Notes under the pieces: model-generated
Database searches by the model: none
The model's input: the letters and a program-made list of their open reading frames with translations, nothing else
Told to the model about the DNA's origin: nothing
Assembly: GCF_002926165.1 (NCBI RefSeq)
Contig: NZ_MAGP01000114.1
Coordinates: forward strand, 1 to 64,000
Length of the DNA: 64,000 nt
Reading direction: 5' to 3'
Source: Micromonospora chalcea
GTDB lineage: Bacteria; Actinomycetota; Actinomycetes; Mycobacteriales; Micromonosporaceae
Part shown: positions 24,345 through 30,779 of the stretch, piece by piece
Layout: each line of letters starts with the position of its first letter
How positions within the stretch are numbered: position 1 is the first letter of the stretch
Made by a program: the position numbers and the translations under genes

Positions 24345-26135
24345 TTGGATCGCATCCCCGACGGCCGCCGCGACGGCCGAACCGTCTCCCCGGCCGAGAA
24401 GGCCCAGGCCCGCGACGTGTCCCTGCGCCGGATCGGCGGCCTGTTCACCACCCACCGAGGCCCGCTCGCCACCGTGGTGGCGATCATCGTGGCGTCCTCG
24501 ATCATCGCGATGGCCACGCCGTTCCTCCTGCGTACCGTGATCGACAGGGCCCTGCCCGAGCGTGACCTGACCCTGCTGGCCTGGCTGGTCGCGGGCATGG
24601 TCGCGGTCGCCGCCGTCACCGCCGTGCTCGGCGTCGCCCAGACCTGGATCTCCACCCGCGTCGGCCAGCAGGTCATGCACCGGCTGCGCGCCGACGTCTT
24701 CGCCCACCTCCAGCGGCAGTCGATCGGCTTCTTCGTGCGCACCCGCACCGGCGAGGTGCAGTCGCGCATCACCAACGACATCGGCGGCATGCAGGCGGTT
24801 GTCACCTCCACCGCCACCTCGATCGCCGCCAACCTCACCACAGTGGTCGCCACCACCATCGCCATGCTGGCGCTGAGCTGGCGCCTCACCCTCGTCTCGG
24901 GGGTCGTGCTGCCGCCCGCGCTCTGGCTCACCCGCCGGGTCGCCCGGCTGCGCCGGGAGATCACCGCCCAGCGGCAGCGCGAACTGGCCGACCTCACCGT
25001 GACCATCGAGGAGGGGCTGTCGGTCAGCGGCGTACGGCTGGCCAAGACGCTCGGCACCGGCCCGGCCCTGGTCGACCGGTTCACCGCCTCCTCGGCCCGC
25101 CTGGTCGACCTGGAACTGCGCTCGGAGCTGGCCGGACGCTGGCGGATGGCGGCCATGAGCATCGTCTTCGCCGCCATCCCCGCGGTGATCTACCTGGGCG
25201 CCGGCCTGCCCGGCACCGCCGGCACGCTCACCATCGGCACGCTCGTCGCGTTCACCGCCCTGCAGGGCAACCTGTTCCGGCCGCTGATGGGCCTGCTCAA
25301 CGTCGGCGTCACGCTCACCGCGTCCCTCGCGCTGTTCGCCCGGATCTTCGAATACCTCGACCTGCCCGTCGAGGTCGCCGAGCCGGCCCGCCCGGTCCCG
25401 CTGGACCCGGCCACCGCCCGCGGCCACCTGCGTATCGAGGACGTCACCTTCAGCTACCCGGGCAGCGACACCGCCGCCCTCGCGGGCGTCAGCCTGGACG
25501 TCCCGGCCGGCACCAGCCTCGCCCTGGTGGGGGAGACCGGCTCCGGCAAGAGCACCCTCGCCGCGCTGATCAGCCGGCTGCACGACCCGGACGCCGGCCG
25601 CATCACCATCGACGGGATCGACCTGCGCGACCTGCGCGCGGCCGACCTGGCCGCCGTCGTGGGCGTGGTCAGCCAGGAGACGTACCTGCTGCACGGCACC
25701 GTGCGGGCCAACCTCCGGTACGCGCGCCCGGACGCCACCGACGCCGACATCGAGGCCGCCGCCCGCGCCGCCCGCATCCACGACCTGATCAGCGCGCTGC
25801 CCGACGGGTACGACACCATGGTCGGCTCGCGCGGCCACCGGTTCTCCGGCGGCGAGCAGCAGCGCCTGGCGATCGCCCGGACCCTGCTGCGCGACCCGCG
25901 GATCCTGGTGCTGGACGAGGCGACGAGCGCGCTGGACACCGAGACCGAGCGCGCGGTCCAGCGGGCGCTGGACGAGCTGGCCCGCGGACGCACCGTGGTG
26001 ACCATCGCGCACCGGCTCTCCACCGTCCGCGACGCCGACCGCATCGCGGTGCTCGACCACGGCCGGATCGTCGAGTCCGGCACCCACGACGCGTTGCTGG
26101 ACCGGCGCGGCCGGTACGCCGCCCTGGTCGGCTGA
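24345..26135 (+). CDS. ABC exporter, fused membrane and ATPase domains
   Basis: 596-aa half-size exporter. The first 320 residues are a six-helix type-1 exporter domain (TPFLLRTVIDRALPERD, VRTRTGEVQSRITNDIGGMQ). The ATPase follows, with Walker A GETGSGKST, FSGGEQQRLAIARTLLRDP, Walker B ILVLDEATSALD and THD-type switch IAHRLSTV. The start is TTG at 24345, chosen because GAGGAG precedes it by six bases. It probably works as a homodimer since no partner half is next to it. Multidrug, lipid or peptide export is possible. Control by the divergent MarR is likely. Confidence 0.9.
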   Translation: MDRIPDGRRDGRTVSPAEKAQARDVSLRRIGGLFTTHRGPLATVVAIIVASSIIAMATPFLLRTVIDRALPERDLTLLAWLVAGMVAVAAVTAVLGVAQTWISTRVGQQVMHRLRADVFAHLQRQSIGFFVRTRTGEVQSRITNDIGGMQAVVTSTATSIAANLTTVVATTIAMLALSWRLTLVSGVVLPPALWLTRRVARLRREITAQRQRELADLTVTIEEGLSVSGVRLAKTLGTGPALVDRFTASSARLVDLELRSELAGRWRMAAMSIVFAAIPAVIYLGAGLPGTAGTLTIGTLVAFTALQGNLFRPLMGLLNVGVTLTASLALFARIFEYLDLPVEVAEPARPVPLDPATARGHLRIEDVTFSYPGSDTAALAGVSLDVPAGTSLALVGETGSGKSTLAALISRLHDPDAGRITIDGIDLRDLRAADLAAVVGVVSQETYLLHGTVRANLRYARPDATDADIEAAARAARIHDLISALPDGYDTMVGSRGHRFSGGEQQRLAIARTLLRDPRILVLDEATSALDTETERAVQRALDELARGRTVVTIAHRLSTVRDADRIAVLDHGRIVESGTHDALLDRRGRYAALVG

Positions 26136-26238
26136 CCGTAGGAAAGTTTTGGCCGGGCATTCATCCGTGTAGCTATTTACCCGACGTCCGCGCGGCCCAT
26201 AGCATCGACCCGGATCACTCGATGCGAGGAGGGGAACG

Positions 26239-26796
26239 ATGTCGCTGATGACCACCGCCGCCCGGTGGCGCGTGCCGGCGCTGCTCACGACCGCCGTCGT
26301 CGCGGGCGCGATGCTCGGCGTGCAGCCCGCGCAGGCCGCCCGGCCGGGCTTCCGGATGCCGTTCCTGTGCGGCCAGACCTGGCAGGGCAACAACTGGAAC
26401 GGGCACAGCCCCGCCCACGCGATCGACTGGAACCACTACGACGCCAACGGCAGTCCCGACGACCTCAACCGCCGGACCGTCGCCAGCGCCGCCGGGACCG
26501 TGCTGGAGTCGTACTACTCCACCACCTCCGGCTACGGGAACACCATCGTCATCGGGCACGGCGACGGCTGGCGCACCCGGTACGCCCACCTGAACTCGCG
26601 CGCGGTGGCCAAGGGCGACACCGTGAAGCGCGGCGACGTCATCGGCCGGGTCGGCGCGACGTCGGCGAAGTACGACCTCAGCCCGCACCTGCACTACGAG
26701 CAGATCCACAACGGCAGCGTCGTGGTGGCCGTCGTGCAGGGCGTGACCTGGTCAGACGGGCTGAAGCGCAACCAGAAGAGCACCAACGGCTGCTGA
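26239..26796 (+). CDS. Secreted M23/LytM-domain protein
   Basis: 185-aa exported zinc-peptidase-fold protein. The signal peptide ends AQA-AR near residue 34. The LytM ligands are recognisable: His-x3-Asp in HAIDW, YAHLNSR and HLHYEQI. It would be a peptidoglycan endopeptidase, small and without a wall-binding or coiled-coil domain. A strong GAGGAGGGG ribosome binding site precedes the ATG. The 103-bp upstream gap is too short for a long riboswitch and shows none. Confidence 0.87.
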   Translation: MSLMTTAARWRVPALLTTAVVAGAMLGVQPAQAARPGFRMPFLCGQTWQGNNWNGHSPAHAIDWNHYDANGSPDDLNRRTVASAAGTVLESYYSTTSGYGNTIVIGHGDGWRTRYAHLNSRAVAKGDTVKRGDVIGRVGATSAKYDLSPHLHYEQIHNGSVVVAVVQGVTWSDGLKRNQKSTNGC

Positions 26797-26887
26797 TCGG
26801 CCTCGCCGCGTACTTGACCGCCCGCCGGACCCGGCCGGACGAGGCGGCCGTAGCGGGCTGACCACCGCCGTCCGCCCGTGCGGCGCG

Positions 26888-27673
26888 TCAGACAGCCGGT
26901 GGCTGCGGCTCGCCGGGACGCGGTCGCTGCCCCGGAGCCGGGCGCGGCGCGGGCGGGGGGAGCAGCGGCTCCAACGGGAACAGGTCCGGCGGCCCGTTGG
27001 CGTCCGGCGCTCGCGGCGCGGGCCTCGCGCCCGTCGCCTCCGGCTGCCGGTCGCGCCGGTCCCGCTCGTCGGCGAACTCGGCGCGGCGGCGGGCCAGGTC
27101 GCGCTCGCACTCCAGCGCGATGCGCTGCTCCCAGTACGGCTGGAGCAGCCGGCGCACCCGCTCGTCCAGATGCACCGTGACGTCCGGCTCGCAGGCGAAC
27201 GTCACCTCCCCGCGCGCGTACGTCCAGGGCGGTGGATCGTCCTCGGCCAGCGCCGCCGTCAGCGCGGCGTGCAGGTCACGCGGCCGGTGCGGCGGCACCT
27301 CCACCGCGTAGCGGACGGCCAGCCGGTGCAGCCGCTGCGTGGCCTGCGCCTGGAAGTAGTCGACGTACCAGCCGAACAGCTCCGGCCGGGCGGTCTCCGA
27401 CGACCAGGTGTAGGTGGCCCGCACCAGGAACACGTACACCTGGCCCTGCGCCGGCACCACGAGCGGCTCCGGGGCGCGCCGGTCGACTGTGGTCACCGGC
27501 GTCTCCGGCTCCTCGGTCCACCAGAGCCGCCGCAGCGTGGGCTGCGCGCCGTCCCAGAAACGCCGGGCCCGCAGGCGCGCCGCGTCGCCGAGCGCCCGCG
27601 CCCGTACCCGCCAGCCGCTGCGCGGCGCGGGCCGCTGGTCGGCCGGCCCCGGATCCTCCGGCACCGCGGTCAT
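26888..27673 (-). CDS. Uncharacterised actinobacterial protein, Pro-rich tail
   Basis: 261 aa, not recognised. The N-terminus is Arg-rich and soluble. The middle (about 70-185) looks globular, with VYVFLVRATYTWSSE, GWYVDYFQAQATQRLHRLAVRYAVEV and ARGEVTFACEPDVTVHLDE. A predicted charged helix (ALECERDLARRRAEFADERDRRD) leads into a low-complexity Pro/Arg tail of about 60 residues. No signal peptide or membrane segment is present. GGGAGGGGG precedes the ATG. It stands alone between M23 and a convergent-side intergenic region, and no function is proposed. Confidence 0.7.
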   Translation of the reverse strand: MTAVPEDPGPADQRPAPRSGWRVRARALGDAARLRARRFWDGAQPTLRRLWWTEEPETPVTTVDRRAPEPLVVPAQGQVYVFLVRATYTWSSETARPELFGWYVDYFQAQATQRLHRLAVRYAVEVPPHRPRDLHAALTAALAEDDPPPWTYARGEVTFACEPDVTVHLDERVRRLLQPYWEQRIALECERDLARRRAEFADERDRRDRQPEATGARPAPRAPDANGPPDLFPLEPLLPPPAPRPAPGQRPRPGEPQPPAV

Positions 27674-27949
27674 CGCACCCCCTCCCTGCCGGATCGCGGC
27701 ACCGCGCCCCGCGGCGTCGCCGGGACGCGCGGGCCGTCGGGTGAGGGGTGGCCGGACCGCCGTGGCGGTCCGCGATCCACGCTAACAACAGCGACCGGTG
27801 TACGCGCGCAGCCGCGCGGACGGCTCCGCCCCGCCGGTTGACCGATCGGACGAGCCGTCCCGTAGTCCTATCCGTGGGACTCGGGGCGGGTTCGGTCCCG
27901 TTCACGAGACCGACCATCCAAACTCGATCGGCATGCCTTGATCTGTTAT

Positions 27950-27961
27950 CGAAGCGCTTCG
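27950..27961. promoter_or_regulatory. Orphan CGAAGCGCTTCG palindrome
   Basis: Perfect 12-bp palindrome, with TAt/tAg flanks nearly extending it, 42 bp upstream of the unknown gene at 28004. Its core fits the GAA-n-CG-n-TTC pattern bound by many LacI-family regulators. The surrounding 27674-28003 region holds no gene that I can support and should contain two divergent promoters. Confidence 0.35.
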
Positions 27962-28003
27962 TAGCGTGAGGCTCCGCGATGCTTCGGGGGAGGACCAGAA
28001 CGC

Positions 28004-28549
28004 ATGGGCGTAGACGCTCGCCACGCCGCCGGCCAGACCGTGACGTACGTGCGGTCCCTGGCGGAGCGGCAGTACGACCGGGTCTGGACTCCGGACTTCC
28101 TGCACCTCACCCCCGACGTACAGGGCTTCGCCGTCTTCCACCGCGGTGGCCTGGTGCTGGTCTACGGCGCGGTGTCGCCGGAGGACCCGGCCCGCTGGGT
28201 CTTCCGGATGGCCTGCGCGGCCGGCGCCGACGTGCCGGACATCTCCGGGGCCATGGCCTGGGCGAACATCCGCAACCGGCTGGCCGAGGAGGGGCGTTAC
28301 TACTGCGTCGTCAAGGCCGACCAGAGCGCCTGCCACGTGGTGTTCGCGCTGGACGTCCGCAGCCCGCTGCTCGACGACGCCACCGCGCCCGACGCGCAGG
28401 CGCTGCGCGAACTGCTGCACTTCTCGCTCGCGGTGTGCGTGCACAACGCCGTGGCGGACTTCCGCGACCTGGCGTCCTACCTGCCGGCGCGGCCGCTCGC
28501 GCCGACCGAGATCGACGCCTGGACGCTGTTCGCCGGCACCCAGGACTGA
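28004..28549 (+). CDS. Uncharacterised protein, 181 aa
   Basis: Not recognised with certainty. Soluble alpha/beta composition with VQGFAVFHRGGLVLVYGAVSPEDPARWVFRM and an N-terminal helical stretch; the alternation resembles YbjN/type-III-chaperone-like folds seen in many actinobacterial orphan proteins, which is only a guess. GGGGGAGGACC precedes the ATG. A LacI-type palindrome sits upstream. Its last 73 bp overlap the 3' end of the opposing gene that stops at 28477. Confidence 0.65.
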   Translation: MGVDARHAAGQTVTYVRSLAERQYDRVWTPDFLHLTPDVQGFAVFHRGGLVLVYGAVSPEDPARWVFRMACAAGADVPDISGAMAWANIRNRLAEEGRYYCVVKADQSACHVVFALDVRSPLLDDATAPDAQALRELLHFSLAVCVHNAVADFRDLASYLPARPLAPTEIDAWTLFAGTQD

Positions 28550-28782
28550 TCGCGCGGCAACGGTTCGCCGGCCCGGCGCAGCCCGGCGAGCTGCACGAAG
28601 ATCTCCCGCTTCGCGGTCGCGGTGCCTCGACGGTTGAGCACGTAGCCGGTCAGCCAGATCCAGCCGGTGTGCGTCACCTCGGCGCCGACCGACACGACCC
28701 GGAACGTGAGCGCCCGGTCGCCGCCGAACTGCACGGACGCTCGGCCGTCGACGCGCAGCAGGTCACCGGGTTGCGGGCGCAC
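28477..28782 (-). CDS. Uncharacterised small protein
   Basis: About 101 aa. VRPQPGDLLRVDGRASVQFGG suggests an SH3-like or beta-barrel start, then VVSVGAEVTHTGWIWLTGYVLNRRGTATAKREIFVQ. Not assigned to a family. The GTG at 28782 lies two bases after the stop of the DivIVA-like gene; an upstream GTG at 28815 would overlap it by 31 bp. Tail-to-tail overlap with the gene at 28004-28549 makes the exact C-terminus of one of them doubtful. Probably co-transcribed with the DivIVA-like gene. Confidence 0.55.
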   Translation of the reverse strand: MRPQPGDLLRVDGRASVQFGGDRALTFRVVSVGAEVTHTGWIWLTGYVLNRRGTATAKREIFVQLAGLRRAGEPLPRDQSWVPANSVQASISVGASGRAGR

Positions 28783-28784
28783 CG

Positions 28785-29060
28785 CTACCAGTGGCCGTCG
28801 GTCGGCGGGCGGCACTCGCGGGCGTGCATGGTCTGCCAGTCCCGCAGGGCGCGCTTCAGCCTGTCGTTCTCCTGCGCGAGCAGGCGTACCTGCCGGTGCA
28901 GTTCCGTCAGCTCATCGGCGACCCGGGTCTGGAGCTCGCGTACCTGATCGGGGTCGACGCCGCGCCTGCGGGCGTCGAAGGCGCGGGTGCGCACCTCGTG
29001 CGGGGTCAGCCGGGCCGGTGGGGCGGTCAGGTAGAGCCGACCGGATCGATGCGGCGTCAT
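28785..29060 (-). CDS. Small DivIVA-domain-like protein
   Basis: 91 aa. The RLTPHEVRTRAFDARRRGVDPDQVRELQTRVADELTEL stretch matches the N-terminal lipid-binding and first coiled-coil part of DivIVA/Wag31 proteins, followed by a heptad-rich QVRLLAQENDRLKRAL. The long C-terminal coiled coil of true DivIVA is missing, so this is a truncated or specialised relative. GGAAGGA precedes the ATG at 29060. It is divergent from the small GntR regulator. Confidence 0.72.
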   Translation of the reverse strand: MTPHRSGRLYLTAPPARLTPHEVRTRAFDARRRGVDPDQVRELQTRVADELTELHRQVRLLAQENDRLKRALRDWQTMHARECRPPTDGHW

Positions 29061-29278
29061 ATCGGTCCTTCCAGGAGCGGGGGGACAGGTGCGGTGGGTC
29101 TGGAAGGGCGGGCCGTCCGCACACCGGCCGCGGGCGGCCCGCCCGCCCCGCCGCCGCAGCCCGGATCGGCGGTACGGAGGCGGAGCAGTCCGGAGGGTCG
29201 GGACGGGTACGCGCACCCGCCCCGACCGGGGGATGAGCCGAACTCGTTGCCACGCGAGGAGCGGCCCGGAATCAACAT

Positions 29279-29295
29279 ATCTAGACATGTCAGAT
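29279..29295. promoter_or_regulatory. Candidate GntR operator, near-palindrome around GACATGTC
   Basis: ATCTAGACATGTCAGAT has a perfect GACATGTC core flanked by ATCT(a) and AGAT, in a locally AT-richer stretch between the DivIVA-like gene and the GntR gene. The remainder of 29061-29360 contains no gene. Binding by the adjacent GntR is inferred. Confidence 0.4.
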
Positions 29296-29360
29296 GAGTC
29301 AACGCTGCTTGTTAGGCGAGTCGCGGTGTGATCGAATCGGATCGCCACGCGAGGAGTGCC

Positions 29361-29600
29361 ATGCGAGAAGTGCCGGATTACTGGCGCATCGCCGATGATG
29401 TGATCGCCGACGTCAGAGGAAAGAAGCTGAAGCCGGGGGACAAGCTGCCCTCAATCGCTGAGCTGCGCGATCGCTACGACGTCAGTCATGGGACCGTGCA
29501 GATGGCGTATGCGCGGCTGGAAGCGTTGCGGGTGATCCGACGACAGCAGGGCAAGGGCGTCTTCGTGACCGATCCGAAGACCTGGATGCGAGAGCCGTAA
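29361..29600 (+). CDS. Minimal GntR-family regulator (DNA-binding domain only)
   Basis: 79 aa, only the winged helix: YWRIADDVIADVRGKKLKPGDKLPSIAELRDRYDVSHGTVQMAYARLEALRVIRRQQGKGVFV. There is no effector domain, as in KorSA/TraR-like regulators of actinomycete mobile elements. The frame is open to 29328, but ATG 29361 has GAGGAG five bases upstream. Base composition is less GC-rich than in neighbouring genes, which could reflect transfer. Likely target is the dyad about 70 bp upstream. Confidence 0.82.
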   Translation: MREVPDYWRIADDVIADVRGKKLKPGDKLPSIAELRDRYDVSHGTVQMAYARLEALRVIRRQQGKGVFVTDPKTWMREP

Positions 29601-29658
29601 CCGGCGTCAGCCCAGCAAGCCCTCATCGGCCGGCGCGCGACTCGCCATACTGTCGGCG

Positions 29659-30504
29659 ATGACTGGGGATGTGCGTACCGAAGACGGCTGTCGCCTGTGG
29701 GCAGACCAGGCCGGCGTCGGGTTGCCGCTGGTGCTCTGTCACGGCGGCCCCGGCATGTGGGACTACCTCGGCCCGGTCGCTCGGCTGCTCGACCGGCACG
29801 CCCGCGTCATCCGGTGGGACCAGCGTGGTTGCGGGCGCTCCGAGCGGCGCGGTCCGTACTCGACCGGCCGCTTCGTCGCGGACCTCGACGCGGTACGCGA
29901 ACGCCTGGCCGGGCCGCGAACGGCGGTGCTGGGCCACTCGTGGGGCGCGCACCTGGCGCTGCGGTACGCGATCGACCACCCGGAACGGGTCAGTCACCTG
30001 ATCTACGTGTCCGGCACCGGCATCGACCCCGATCGCGGCTGGCACCCGCACTACGAACGGAATCTCCGGCGGCGGCTCGGGCCGCACCTGGATCGGTGGG
30101 AGGCGCTTGGCGCACGGGACCGCACCCCGGCCGAGGATCGGGAACGGGCGGTCCTGCAGTGGTCGGCCGACTTCGCCGACCCCGACGACGCCGTGCGGCA
30201 CGCCGAGGACATGGCCACGCCGTGGCTAGGTGTCAACGGCGACTGCAACCGGGCGATCAACGCCGAGGTCAAGCAGGAACTCCGCATCTGCGACCTCGCG
30301 GCGCGGTGCCGGACGCTCGACCTGCCCGTGCTGATCATCGACGGACCCGAGGACATCCGTCCCCGCTGGGGCGTCGACTCGCTGGAGAAGGCGCTGCCGA
30401 ACTGCGAGCGGGTCAGCCTCCCCAGATCCGGTCATCTGCCGTGGGTCGAGAATCCGCACGGCTTCCGCCGGGCGGTGACCACCTTCCTCGACGCGACGAT
30501 GTAA
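29659..30504 (+). CDS. Alpha/beta hydrolase, proline iminopeptidase-like
   Basis: 281-aa cytoplasmic alpha/beta hydrolase. The oxyanion motif HGGPGMWDYL and DQRGCGRSERRGPY are typical of prolyl aminopeptidase-like S33 enzymes. The nucleophile elbow is GHSWGAH, the acid is probably in IIDGPEDIRP and the His is in SGHLPWVENP. ATG at 29659 starts close to the first strand. Substrate not known. A palindromic element lies 36 bp downstream of the stop. Confidence 0.85.
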   Translation: MTGDVRTEDGCRLWADQAGVGLPLVLCHGGPGMWDYLGPVARLLDRHARVIRWDQRGCGRSERRGPYSTGRFVADLDAVRERLAGPRTAVLGHSWGAHLALRYAIDHPERVSHLIYVSGTGIDPDRGWHPHYERNLRRRLGPHLDRWEALGARDRTPAEDRERAVLQWSADFADPDDAVRHAEDMATPWLGVNGDCNRAINAEVKQELRICDLAARCRTLDLPVLIIDGPEDIRPRWGVDSLEKALPNCERVSLPRSGHLPWVENPHGFRRAVTTFLDATM

Positions 30505-30540
30505 GCCGGGTGCCCCCGTCCGGCACGCTACCGACCTGTG

Positions 30541-30604
30541 GAGATCTTGGTACGAAAGGGCCCTCATAGGGGCCCTCATAGGGGCCGTTTCGTACCAAGA
30601 TCTA
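30541..30604. repeat. 52-bp palindromic element, copy 2, with a 12-bp internal duplication
   Basis: Perfect 16-bp arms AGATCTTGGTACGAAA (30542-30557) and TTTCGTACCAAGATCT (30588-30603). The centre is a tandem 12-bp duplication GGGCCCTCATAG x2 (30558-30581) followed by GGGGCC, which accounts for the extra length over the other copies. It lies between the hydrolase and M36 protease genes; the rest of 30505-30779 shows no gene. Confidence 0.85.
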
Positions 30605-30779
30605 TCCGCGTCTCGTCTGGTGAGACGTTTGTCTCGAAACTGCTCGGCCAGGGGTGCCGTGGGTGCCATCGAGAAATCGACGCAGCAACATTTATGGATG
30701 TTCGGATGGTGTCGGCGCGTCGATCGTCCTGGTCGGATGGCGGAACGGACATCGCCGTTCGACGATGACAGGAGGGACC

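Noticed and set aside
26136..26238. Possible c-di-AMP (ydaO) riboswitch before the M23 gene
   Set aside because: The gap of 103 bp is too short and no ydaO-like pairing was seen.
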